DNA from: Ruminobacter amylophilus
GTDB lineage: Bacteria > Pseudomonadota > Gammaproteobacteria > Enterobacterales > Succinivibrionaceae
Assembly: GCF_900115655.1 (NCBI RefSeq)
Contig: NZ_FOXF01000009.1
Span: 1 to 64,000 of the forward strand
Direction of reading: 5' to 3'
DNA: 64,000 nt
Positions 18,124 to 25,829 of this stretch are shown in pieces (within the stretch, counting starts at the first letter, position 1; each line of letters starts with the position of its first letter). Position numbers and translations under genes: made by a program. A model generated the notes under the pieces. It did not search any database and had not been told where the DNA came from. It saw only the letters and a list, made by a program, of their open reading frames with translations.

Positions 18124-19164
18124 ATGGATGACAGCAGAGAATACGAAAACACGGTCAATAACGAAGAGCTGAAAAAAGAACCATCTTCCTGCAATAATGC
18201 TCCCGAATTATCCTCTCAAAACTCTGACGATGACGTCATAAACAGACTGTATACAGAATACTCAGACTTCAACAAAGACAGGTTTCCATCCTTTGTGGAT
18301 ACCCCTGAATTTGAAAAATCAGCCGAAGACTTCAGCAGAATTAAACGTCTGCTGTACATCTGCTTCCCTGCCTCCTTATTTTTTCCTGTCTTTCTTATGT
18401 TTTACTTCTACACTCTCACAGTCGCTTTGTCTGCTGATTACCGTGCATATTCATTCATAAAAAATTACAGGACATCTGCTCTGTACAAGGATATTGTAAA
18501 ACTCTGCCTTCTCCATCTCTGTGAATTCTGCGTGTCGGCTTTTATGTTCGGACTGATTATTCACGGCTGTTTCGGAAACTTTTACGGAAAGATATTCATC
18601 TTAACGGGAATAATCCTAATGATGATCAGCTGTTTCAGCTGGCCTCTCGCCTTAAAGACCTCGGAAAAATTCAGGAACAGGGAACCTGAAATACAGCAGA
18701 GCACTCCTATTGTCTCCGTTCCAAAGTATGAATTAGCAATAAAAATCTACGGTGTAATCATTGTAATGTTCAATTTTTTTCTGGCGGTATACTTATACAA
18801 CTACTATGAAGGTCTTTATTTCAATACCAGATACCTGCCGGAGCTCGGTCCTGCACTCAGAGAATACAGACAATGTGTCCTCGATAACGGAGGTCTGAAA
18901 GAATTTGAAGAAGGTGTACCTCTGAAGAATTCTTTTCTAACAGAATGCGGCAGTATCAATGATTACAGAACTGAAAATATTACCGGTGTCCACGCTTTCA
19001 GGGAGAAACTCAGCGCATCGTTCTTTTTTCCCATGACGAGCTACACGGCGATACTGTTCTATCAGACGGTTAACGGAGAAAAGACACTGATATGGAAAGC
19101 TTCACCAAAATCAAGTTGTGCTGAAAAAACAAAATGTCTTGAGCCTGATCCAAATTTACTTTAG
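18124..19164 (+). CDS. array member 5: membrane protein lacking the ribbon, with C-terminal four-cysteine domain
   Basis: A 346-residue protein, start chosen at 18124 because GGAG lies 7 bases before it. It has no zinc ribbon; the N-terminus is an acidic, polar region. PEFEKSAEDF (61-70) corresponds to the EEFEK motif of member 4. Hydrophobic segments are at about 75-101, 125-146, 156-176 and 204-226. The C-terminal domain carries Cys251, Cys275, Cys332 and Cys338, with exactly the same C-x23-C and C-x5-C spacing as members 4 and 6, and IWKASP before the last pair. It ends DPNLL. Whether the ribbon was lost here or gained by the others is open. Confidence 0.8.
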   Translation: MDDSREYENTVNNEELKKEPSSCNNAPELSSQNSDDDVINRLYTEYSDFNKDRFPSFVDTPEFEKSAEDFSRIKRLLYICFPASLFFPVFLMFYFYTLTVALSADYRAYSFIKNYRTSALYKDIVKLCLLHLCEFCVSAFMFGLIIHGCFGNFYGKIFILTGIILMMISCFSWPLALKTSEKFRNREPEIQQSTPIVSVPKYELAIKIYGVIIVMFNFFLAVYLYNYYEGLYFNTRYLPELGPALREYRQCVLDNGGLKEFEEGVPLKNSFLTECGSINDYRTENITGVHAFREKLSASFFFPMTSYTAILFYQTVNGEKTLIWKASPKSSCAEKTKCLEPDPNLL

Positions 19165-19192
19165 ATTCTTGTACTGAAAAGAGGTTTTCTTC

Positions 19193-20080
19193 ATGGCTTA
19201 CTGTAAAAAGTGCGGTACCGTTCTGAAAAAGTATATTGAAATCTGTCCTCTGTGCGGTGCGCCTACAGGCATGGAGAAAACGGATGATTACGGATTTTAT
19301 GCAGGTAAGGCTCAACATAACGGAAACGGTGAAAACGCTGACTTTTCTGATTCTTCCGAGTACCGCAGCATGAATGCTCAGACCGGAGACGCAATTACAG
19401 ACGAGGAGTCGACCTCTCTGGAACAGGGAAATCAGAACAAAGAACAAGACAGCGGAGCGGGACTGCCGGCAGTCATACAGGATGTTTACCAATCCGGACA
19501 GAATGAAAAACGCAGGAAACCTGAATCAGACGGCAGAGCCTTTAATCCTGACGATATTTATTTTTACACCAGAACCGAACAATTCCAGAAAACAGTCAGA
19601 AAACACTCCGGACAGAAAAAAACTGTCTACCGCATACTGCTGGTAGGTCTTTTTATTTTTGCAGGTGCCGCAGTCTACACTGCCGTCTCCCTGTATGATT
19701 TTGACGTATACGGCTCCAGACTGGTTTTCCATAACATGCAGAATTTCAGGAAAAAGCCACTGTCAGATGTGGCGGAAACACTGCACCGGACCAGAAAATG
19801 TCTTTTGGACAGCGGAGCAATGAATTACTATGCTCCGAATACAAAGGTAAAAATTCCACATCATTCCAGCTGTCACATGTCCGGAGAAAACCAGAACGTG
19901 CAGATTAATGTTTCCAGCAGCGGAACCGTCACGGCTGTTTTCAGCTCTCCGGAAACAGACTACATTGTTGAACCGTTTTACGCGTCCGGTAAGGAAAAGA
20001 AAATAGTATGGAAAGTATCACAAACATCAGCATGCATCGCCAGATACAGCTGTGATGACGTGGATCCGAATACTCTGTAG
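19193..20080 (+). CDS. zinc-ribbon single-pass membrane protein with C-terminal four-cysteine domain, array member 6
   Basis: A 295-residue protein, the simplest with all modules: ribbon (Cys4, 7, 18, 21), a polar linker to about residue 120, the motif FYTRTEQFQK (about 124-133), a single transmembrane helix at about 145-167, and a C-terminal domain with Cys203, Cys227, Cys281 and Cys287. Spacing equals members 4 and 5. The end is DPNTL. With one helix the ribbon would be cytoplasmic and the four-cysteine domain periplasmic, where the cysteines could form two disulfides. The N-ribbon/helix/Cys-domain shape suggests a sensor or envelope-linked scaffold, but this is inference. Confidence 0.82.
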   Translation: MAYCKKCGTVLKKYIEICPLCGAPTGMEKTDDYGFYAGKAQHNGNGENADFSDSSEYRSMNAQTGDAITDEESTSLEQGNQNKEQDSGAGLPAVIQDVYQSGQNEKRRKPESDGRAFNPDDIYFYTRTEQFQKTVRKHSGQKKTVYRILLVGLFIFAGAAVYTAVSLYDFDVYGSRLVFHNMQNFRKKPLSDVAETLHRTRKCLLDSGAMNYYAPNTKVKIPHHSSCHMSGENQNVQINVSSSGTVTAVFSSPETDYIVEPFYASGKEKKIVWKVSQTSACIARYSCDDVDPNTL

Positions 20081-20121
20081 CCGAAATCAGAACTGCGTAC
20101 CGGTACTGCCGGCAGACGAAA

Positions 20122-20685
20122 TCAGTTCGGAAGCTCTTCGATCTGCGCCTCTGTTCTGTTCTTAAGTTTTTCCAGCTTCTTCTGCTCTCTTCTTCTGGCA
20201 AAAAATGCCGAAATCATGGCACTGCATTCTTCTTCGAGAACCCCTGAAGTCACCTCTGGATGGTGATTATGTCTCGGATCCTGCAGAATGTTGAATACCG
20301 AAACATCTCCTCCCGTCTTGTAGTCACGGGCACCGTATATCACCCTGCCTATTCTGGCATGAATAATCGCTCCGGAACACATGATGCACGGCTCAAGAGT
20401 CACATACAGTCTGGTATCCGTAAGCCTGTAGTTGTCAAGCACACGCCCCGCTTCCCTGATGGCAGCAATCTCCGCATGAGCTGAAGGATCGTTCGCGGAA
20501 ATCATTTTGTTGTGTCCGCGGGCAATAATACTGTTTCCGGCAACAATCACAGCCCCCACGGGAACTTCTCCGATATCCGCGGCAAGTTCCGCCTCTTTCA
20601 TCGCTTCACGCATGAAATATTCATCCGAATGTTCCGTCACGTTTACCGGATTCTCATCAGCAGGTAAATTACCGTTGTCCGCCAT
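20122..20685 (-). CDS. tadA: tRNA-specific adenosine deaminase TadA
   Basis: A 187-residue deaminase that converts A34 of tRNA-Arg(ACG) to inosine. The zinc site is visible: the HAEIAA motif supplies His and the catalytic Glu, and PCIMCSGA supplies the two Cys. The start at 20685 (MADNG) is chosen because AGAGGAA precedes it and family length is about 165-180; a longer in-frame extension runs back through the nifS terminator and is not credible. There is a basic, low-complexity C-terminal tail (RRREQKKLEKLKNR). Confidence 0.94.
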   Translation of the reverse strand: MADNGNLPADENPVNVTEHSDEYFMREAMKEAELAADIGEVPVGAVIVAGNSIIARGHNKMISANDPSAHAEIAAIREAGRVLDNYRLTDTRLYVTLEPCIMCSGAIIHARIGRVIYGARDYKTGGDVSVFNILQDPRHNHHPEVTSGVLEEECSAMISAFFARRREQKKLEKLKNRTEAQIEELPN

Positions 20686-20704
20686 TGTATGTTCCTCTGC
20701 ATAT

Positions 20705-20742
20705 AAAAAAACCGGTGCAAAGACATATATCCTTTCACCGGT
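20705..20742 (-). terminator. nifS terminator
   Basis: ACCGGTG (20711-20717) pairs with CACCGGT (20736-20742), extended by an AAAG/CTTT pairing, and is followed on the minus strand by six or more Ts. It lies 20 bp past the nifS stop and just before the tadA start. Confidence 0.8.
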
Positions 20743-20761
20743 CTGTTCCGATTGAATAAGA

Positions 20762-21973
20762 TTACAGGGTTCCCTTGTAGTCAGGATCAAATTCACCCAT
20801 TGCCGGCTTGTTCTGCTGCCAGTACGGAGAATATGAACGGAGTTCGCTGATGATTCCCGGAATCACTTCAATGACACGATCTATTTCAGCTTCCTTGGTA
20901 AAACGGCTTAAGCTGAATCTTACGGTACCGTGTGCAGAGGTAAACGGAATCTTCATGGCTCTCATAACATGAGAAGGTTCCAGAGAACCGCTGGTGCAGG
21001 CGCTGCCGCTGGTGGCGGCAATTCCGTACTCGTTAAGCTTGAGGAGAATACTTTCACCTTCAACATATTCAAAAGCGATATTGAGGGTGTTTGCGGTTCT
21101 GTTTTCCACGTCACCGGTAACAAAGCAGTTTGGAACGGCCTTGAGAATGCCGTACTGCAGACGGTCTCTCAATTCCTTAACGGTATCGTTCATCATAGGA
21201 AGATGCATTTTTGCAAGTTCACAGGCAACACCGAGACCTACGATATACGGAGCATTTTCGGTACCTGCCCTGCGGCCGCGTTCCTGATGACCGCCGTGCA
21301 TGAAGGAACGGAATCTGGTACCGCGACGGAGATAAAGCACGCCCACGCCCTTTGGAGCATGAATCTTATGACCGCTGAAACTCAGCATGTCGATTTTGGT
21401 GCGCTTCAGATCAATATCAATCTTGCCTGCCGCCTGTACGCCGTCGGTGTGGAACTGAGCCCCCACTTCCTTGGCCATTTCAGCCATCTGTTCAACCGGG
21501 AAGATTGTACCGGTTTCATTGTTTGCCCACATTACGGAAACAATGGCGGTCTTGTCTGACAGAAGTCTGCGGTATTCGTCAAGATCCAGACGGCCTCTGC
21601 CGTCAACACCGAGATAATGAACCTTGTAGCCTTTCTTTTCAAGAGTTGCACAGGTGTCAAGAATGGCAGGATGCTCAACCGCGGTGGTAATCACCTCCCT
21701 GCGGTCCGGACAGGCGTTGAGGGCGCTCCATAATGCAGTATTGTCTGATTCAGTGGCACAGGAGGTGAAAATAATCTCATCGTCATGTTCGGCTCCCAGA
21801 AATTCAGCAACCTGATGTCTTGCCTTGTCGATGGCATGACGTACAGGCTCACCAAACTCGTGCATGGAGCTTGGATTGCCATAATATTCGGTAAAGAATG
21901 GAATCATGGCGTTATAAACCAGAGGATCGGTCTTTGTAGTGGCGTTGTTGTCTAAATAAATTCCCTGAGTCAT
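20762..21973 (-). CDS. nifS: cysteine desulfurase, NifS type
   Basis: A 403-residue PLP-dependent enzyme that takes sulfur from cysteine for Fe-S cluster assembly. The PLP lysine is Lys203 (SFSGHKIHAPKG). The sulfur-carrying cysteine is Cys326 in TSGSACTSGSLEPSHV, on the long mobile loop of group I (IscS/NifS) enzymes. Group-typical DNNATT is at 8-13. It lies 19 bp downstream of nifU in what is clearly a nifU-nifS operon. No nitrogenase genes are present, so this is a housekeeping NIF-type system, as in Helicobacter and Campylobacter. Confidence 0.93.
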   Translation of the reverse strand: MTQGIYLDNNATTKTDPLVYNAMIPFFTEYYGNPSSMHEFGEPVRHAIDKARHQVAEFLGAEHDDEIIFTSCATESDNTALWSALNACPDRREVITTAVEHPAILDTCATLEKKGYKVHYLGVDGRGRLDLDEYRRLLSDKTAIVSVMWANNETGTIFPVEQMAEMAKEVGAQFHTDGVQAAGKIDIDLKRTKIDMLSFSGHKIHAPKGVGVLYLRRGTRFRSFMHGGHQERGRRAGTENAPYIVGLGVACELAKMHLPMMNDTVKELRDRLQYGILKAVPNCFVTGDVENRTANTLNIAFEYVEGESILLKLNEYGIAATSGSACTSGSLEPSHVMRAMKIPFTSAHGTVRFSLSRFTKEAEIDRVIEVIPGIISELRSYSPYWQQNKPAMGEFDPDYKGTL

Positions 21974-21992
21974 AGTATCTGTCCTGCCTCTT

Positions 21993-22922
21993 TTAGTGAT
22001 GAGATGGAGTACCTACGTTAACAACCTGAATGTATTCACCGATGGCTTCCATAATCTGCTGCTGAATCCATGACAGTGTCATATCGGTCATCATACAGCC
22101 GGTGCAGGCACCAGAGAGTTCAACTTCAACACGATCAGCGGTAACACGCTTGAGAACCACGCTGCCGCCGTCCTGAGCCAGAGCTGGCTTCATTCTTTCG
22201 ATAATGTCCACCACGGTCTGATAGAAAGGAACCGCTTCGTTTTCAGGAACATTTTCATCTGCAGGAGCAGTCTGAACGGTAATTTCCTTTTCTTCTGTCT
22301 GAGAGGCTCTGTTGGCATGTTCACACTGTCCCTTGTAGTAGGCGTCACCTGCCATTTCATCAAGAGTCTTCTTGATGATTTCCTCAATCTTTTCAATACA
22401 TGAACCGCATGCGCCGCCGGCCTTGGTATAGTTGGTAACATCCTGAACGGTGCTCAGATTGTTTTCCTTGATAGCTCTGACAATCTTGGCTTCATCGATA
22501 CCGAAGCATTTGCAGACAAGAGGAGAATCCTCGTGGTCATGAACATATTCTTCACCCTTGTACTGAGCAACCGCTGCTTCAAGGGCTTCACGACCCATTA
22601 CGGAACAGTGCATTTTTTCGGCAGGAAGACCATCCAGATAATCGGCAACATCCTGATTGGTAATCTTAAGAGCCTCATCAATGGTCTTGCCGATAATCAT
22701 TTCAGTAAGAGCTGAAGATGAAGCAATGGCACTGCCGCAGCCGAAAGTCTGGAAGCCTGCGTCTTCAATAACGTCAGTTTCCGGATTAACCTTAAGCATC
22801 AGACGGAGCGCATCACCGCATGAAATGGAACCAACGTCGCCAATTGCATTCGCATTTTCAACAACCTTGGCATTTCTCGGATGGAAGAAGTGATCTTTTA
22901 CCTTCTCTGAATAATCCCACAT
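21993..22922 (-). CDS. nifU: Fe-S cluster scaffold protein NifU (three-domain)
   Basis: A 309-residue scaffold with three domains. The N-terminal IscU-like domain has Cys35, Cys62 and Cys106. The central BFD-like [2Fe-2S] domain has Cys137, Cys139, Cys172 and Cys175. After a Glu/Pro-rich linker, the C-terminal Nfu domain carries GACTGC (Cys273, Cys276). All cluster ligands are present. Together with NifS it can build and hand on clusters. IscA, HscAB and ferredoxin genes are absent nearby. Confidence 0.94.
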   Translation of the reverse strand: MWDYSEKVKDHFFHPRNAKVVENANAIGDVGSISCGDALRLMLKVNPETDVIEDAGFQTFGCGSAIASSSALTEMIIGKTIDEALKITNQDVADYLDGLPAEKMHCSVMGREALEAAVAQYKGEEYVHDHEDSPLVCKCFGIDEAKIVRAIKENNLSTVQDVTNYTKAGGACGSCIEKIEEIIKKTLDEMAGDAYYKGQCEHANRASQTEEKEITVQTAPADENVPENEAVPFYQTVVDIIERMKPALAQDGGSVVLKRVTADRVEVELSGACTGCMMTDMTLSWIQQQIMEAIGEYIQVVNVGTPSHH

Positions 22923-23105
22923 AAATAAATCTGCCTCTCTTAATTAAAAATTTCACAAAGTACGGTTCCGAGGAACTTCCGTATGCAGTGAATACACCGA
23001 AACACGCAGTCGTGGTACTTTGGAAAATTAAAAATCGTTCTTTCTCTAAACGCCTGAAATTATAAATCATTAATCACACTTTTATCTGATTTTTTTTATC
23101 ACCAA

Positions 23106-23124
23106 GATAAAAATTATCATTTGA
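23106..23124. promoter_or_regulatory. candidate Fur box upstream of nifUS
   Basis: GATAAAAATTATCATTTGA matches the 19-bp Fur consensus at 13 positions, including the GATAA half and AATTATCATT. The site lies 184 bp upstream of nifU. Iron control of Fe-S assembly genes is common, but the region is AT-rich and the match may be chance. Confidence 0.35.
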
Positions 23125-23177
23125 CAAAAAAAAGATTTTTCCAGACGATGTATTTTACGTTTTTGAATACGCGATCT

Positions 23178-23206
23178 TTTACCGGAATCTTTATTTATGC
23201 TATATT
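23178..23206 (+). promoter_or_regulatory. promoter of the dnaT-like/cmoAB operon
   Basis: TTTACC (23178-23183), a 17-bp spacer and TATATT (23201-23206), with an extended -10 TG at 23198-23199. The start would be near 23213, giving a leader of about 150 nt that includes the hairpin at 23259-23293. Confidence 0.5.
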
Positions 23207-23258
23207 TTCCGTTCACTTAATGAAGAAGGCGTCTGTCATGTCGTCCGGAATATCATGA

Positions 23259-23293
23259 GAAAAAAACAGTGTATTTTCATCTCTGTTTTTTTC
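23259..23293 (+). promoter_or_regulatory. leader hairpin, possible attenuator
   Basis: GAAAAAAACAG (23259-23269) and CTGTTTTTTTC (23283-23293) form an 11-bp stem that brings its own U-run. It lies about 50 nt after the predicted start and before the first ATG. It could attenuate transcription or release a short RNA. The stem is mostly A-U and thus weak. Confidence 0.4.
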
Positions 23294-23359
23294 CTGATTC
23301 ACAGCATACATGATTGATGATTCTTTAACTGTTTATCTAATCAAACGGAACAAGACACC

Positions 23360-23911
23360 ATGCTGAATGCCCAGGAAATCAAAATCATAACCAACGGATA
23401 CCTGCATCTGCAGTCAAGAGTCATTTACACCGCCTATCTCTCCACCTATTCGGAGAACGGGGAAATCGTTCTGGACTACGTCATGGCTCTCAACAGCATT
23501 ACCATCATCAGTCAGAACGGCGGTTACGCGTACCGTCCGAATGCCGAGGAAATCAACGGTTACATTCTTGAGCTTATTCGCTTCGGTCTGCTTGAACCTC
23601 TTGAAAAGCCGGCATCGGTCGTCAGCGGTCAGGTACCGTATTACAGCGGAATCCGCTGCCGTCTTCCCGCAAGATTTGCAGGAACATCCGAGGAAACCTC
23701 ATTCCGTCTCTACCCCATGCATGCAGACTGGCAGCCGTCGTCCCAGTTTGCCGAGCAGGCTCAGTTCAGCGGGCTTTCGGACATTTCCTTCAACCTGACG
23801 GAACTCAATGAATTCGTAAGCTACTGGATTACCACCAGAGCGGTAAAGGATGATCCCCACTGGAATCTGGCATTCATAAATTTTCTGAAAAGAAAGAGAC
23901 ACGAAATCTGA
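23360..23911 (+). CDS. DnaT-like primosomal protein
   Basis: A 183-residue protein with two parts. The C-terminal part (about 112-183) has RLYPMHADWQPSSQF, a helix ending in LNEFVSYWITTR, and DPHWNLAFINFLKRKR. This is the pattern of the DnaT C-terminal ssDNA-binding domain (MxPDWQP...FxxYW...W...F). The N-terminal part (about 1-85) looks like a small helical or winged-helix domain, as in DnaT and DnaB-partner proteins. DnaT helps PriA/PriB load DnaB at stalled forks. It differs enough from E. coli DnaT (179 residues) that I withhold the symbol. First gene of an operon with cmoA and cmoB. Confidence 0.7.
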   Translation: MLNAQEIKIITNGYLHLQSRVIYTAYLSTYSENGEIVLDYVMALNSITIISQNGGYAYRPNAEEINGYILELIRFGLLEPLEKPASVVSGQVPYYSGIRCRLPARFAGTSEETSFRLYPMHADWQPSSQFAEQAQFSGLSDISFNLTELNEFVSYWITTRAVKDDPHWNLAFINFLKRKRHEI

Positions 23912-24018
23912 TTCCGCACGGAACGTTTTTTTGCCGTACCGGCTCATGTCATCTGTAGTTAATCAGCACCGTTTCTGTTATAATTGTCACGTTTTTGAAC
24001 AATGGAAGTATTCTGATT

Positions 24019-24738
24019 ATGCATGACAATATATTCGCGGCTCCCCGTGACCGTATCGGTGATTTTTCTTTTGATGATACTGTGGCAAACGTGTTTCCCG
24101 ACATGATCAGGAGATCGGTTCCCGGGTATTCGAATATTGTCAGTGCCATCGGCATGTTCACTGCGAAATTTTCCCGTCCCGACACCAAGCTCTATGACCT
24201 GGGATGCAGTCTCGGCGCCTGCAGCATTGAAATGAACAGATACGCAGCCGAAGGCTGTGAAGTCATCGGCATCGACAATTCGGAAGCAATGGTAAGCCGT
24301 GCCAGAGAAATAGTAAAAGGCTATAAAGGCAACGGAAAAGTGAACATAATTGCCGGAGACATCACCGATTTCGAATTCGAACCGTCATCAGTCGTGGTGC
24401 TAAACTTTGTGCTTCAGTTCATCGCTCCGGAAAAACGCGATGCTCTCATGAAAAAGATTGCCGATTCCCTGGTTCCCGGCGGAATCCTCGTACTCAGTGA
24501 AAAATTCAAGTTTGCGGATGAAACCATACAGAACACCCTCTTCGACCTGCATCTTGATTTCAAAAAGGCCAACGGATACTCGGATCTTGAAATCAGTCAG
24601 AAGAGAACATCTCTTGAAAACGTGCTGATTTCCGATGAAGTTCCGACTCATATCGCCCGTCTGAAAAACTGCGGTTTTTCACACGCGTCGGTATGGTATC
24701 AGTGCTTTAATTTCGGCTCGATAATAGCCATAAAGTAA
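24019..24738 (+). CDS. cmoA: carboxy-S-adenosyl-L-methionine synthase CmoA
   Basis: A 239-residue methyltransferase-fold enzyme that makes carboxy-SAM from SAM and prephenate. The start at 24019 (MHDNIFAAP) aligns with E. coli CmoA; an upstream in-frame start is less likely. FDDTVANVFPDMIRRSVPGYSNI-type N-terminal sequence and DLGCSLGACS (SAM-binding motif I) are diagnostic. It works with CmoB to form cmo5U34 in tRNAs. cmoB starts 95 bp downstream. Confidence 0.95.
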   Translation: MHDNIFAAPRDRIGDFSFDDTVANVFPDMIRRSVPGYSNIVSAIGMFTAKFSRPDTKLYDLGCSLGACSIEMNRYAAEGCEVIGIDNSEAMVSRAREIVKGYKGNGKVNIIAGDITDFEFEPSSVVVLNFVLQFIAPEKRDALMKKIADSLVPGGILVLSEKFKFADETIQNTLFDLHLDFKKANGYSDLEISQKRTSLENVLISDEVPTHIARLKNCGFSHASVWYQCFNFGSIIAIK

Positions 24739-24833
24739 ATTTGCAAAAGCAAAAAAAATCTGTTTACCAAAGCACGGCAAAACATTAAACTACGCATCAA
24801 ATATTATCCGATGCACTTTATGGAGTATTTCTG

Positions 24834-25826
24834 ATGTTTACCCCCTTCAATACCTTTCTGGAAACAATCGCTGGAGACCGGCAGCTCAGCCGCTGGCTCA
24901 CCAGACTGCCGGCAGATCTGGAAGCTTTTCTGAAATCAGCCGAAGGGCAGGAATTCCGCAGATACGAAAAAATTCTGGAACGTACCAGATCACTGCATGC
25001 CGATACCCTGAACCTCAATCAGCCGTACGTGTCATTCGGCAGAGGAGAAGACATCACTCCCGGACAGCACCAGATGCTCAGGGCTCTCTACAGAGAAATG
25101 ATGCCCTGGCGCAAGGGACCGTACGAATTTTTCGGAGAAAAGGCGGAATCAGAATGGCGCAGCTTCATGAAGTGGGATCGCCTGATTAAAGGAATCACTC
25201 CGCTTGCCGGCCGAAAAATCCTTGATGTCGGCTGCGGCAACGGTTACCACATGTGGCGTATGCTCGGCGAGGGAGCCGAAAGAGTAGTGGGTATTGACCC
25301 ATGCGCTCTGTTCACTGCCCAGTTTGAACTGTTTAAACGCGCAGTTCCTGAAGACATTCAGAAGAAGATTCATCTGCTTCCCCTGGGTATTGAACAGCTG
25401 CCTCAGCTTGAAGCGTTCGACACGGTTTTTTCAATGGGAGTGCTGTACCACAGACGCAGTGCCGTTGACCATCTGATGCAGCTTCAGAGCCAGCTGGTAC
25501 CCGGCGGTGAACTGGTTCTTGAGACCATGGTTATCGAGGGAGACGAGCAGACTGTTCTCATTCCGAAAGACCGTTATGCCAAAATGCCGAACATCTGGTA
25601 TATACCATCGATCTCATCCTTGGAAAATTTATTGAATAGATGCGGATATATTAATGTAAAATTAATAGACGTATGCATGACAACCACTGAAGAACAGCGC
25701 CGTACGGAATTAATGATTACGGAGTCTCTGGAGGATTTTCTGGATCCGCAGGATCACACCAGGACCATTGAAGGTTATCAGGCACCTACAAGAGCCGTAT
25801 TTACAGCCCAGAAAAAAGGTAGATAA
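24834..25826 (+). CDS. cmoB: tRNA U34 carboxymethyltransferase CmoB
   Basis: A 330-residue enzyme that uses carboxy-SAM to convert 5-hydroxyuridine at tRNA position 34 to cmo5U. E. coli CmoB has 323 residues. Visible marks: LPADLEAFLKSAEGQ in the N-terminal part, WRKGPYEFFG, the SAM motif ILDVGCGNGYHMWRMLGEGA, and FSMGVLYHRRSAVDHL. It follows cmoA as in E. coli. The next gene starts 3 bp after the stop, so transcription continues into the lipoprotein gene. Confidence 0.96.
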   Translation: MFTPFNTFLETIAGDRQLSRWLTRLPADLEAFLKSAEGQEFRRYEKILERTRSLHADTLNLNQPYVSFGRGEDITPGQHQMLRALYREMMPWRKGPYEFFGEKAESEWRSFMKWDRLIKGITPLAGRKILDVGCGNGYHMWRMLGEGAERVVGIDPCALFTAQFELFKRAVPEDIQKKIHLLPLGIEQLPQLEAFDTVFSMGVLYHRRSAVDHLMQLQSQLVPGGELVLETMVIEGDEQTVLIPKDRYAKMPNIWYIPSISSLENLLNRCGYINVKLIDVCMTTTEEQRRTELMITESLEDFLDPQDHTRTIEGYQAPTRAVFTAQKKGR

Positions 25827-25829
25827 GAT

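Larger units (their letters stand above)
22923..23359. other. divergent regulatory region nifU / dnaT-like gene
   Basis: A 437-bp AT-rich region with a Fur-like site (23106-23124), a promoter for the rightward operon (23178-23206) and an A/T-rich hairpin (23259-23293). A TATAAT lies on the minus strand near 23054-23059 and could serve nifU. No gene recognised. Confidence 0.5.

Noticed and set aside
16848-20080. Identifying the four-cysteine domain as a type IV pilin
   Set aside because: The W...C...C ending is suggestive, but there is no prepilin leader and the membrane segment is not N-terminal.
20686-20796. N-terminal extension of tadA
   Set aside because: The extension runs through the nifS terminator and into nifS; the internal ATG has a good AGAGGAA site and matches family length.
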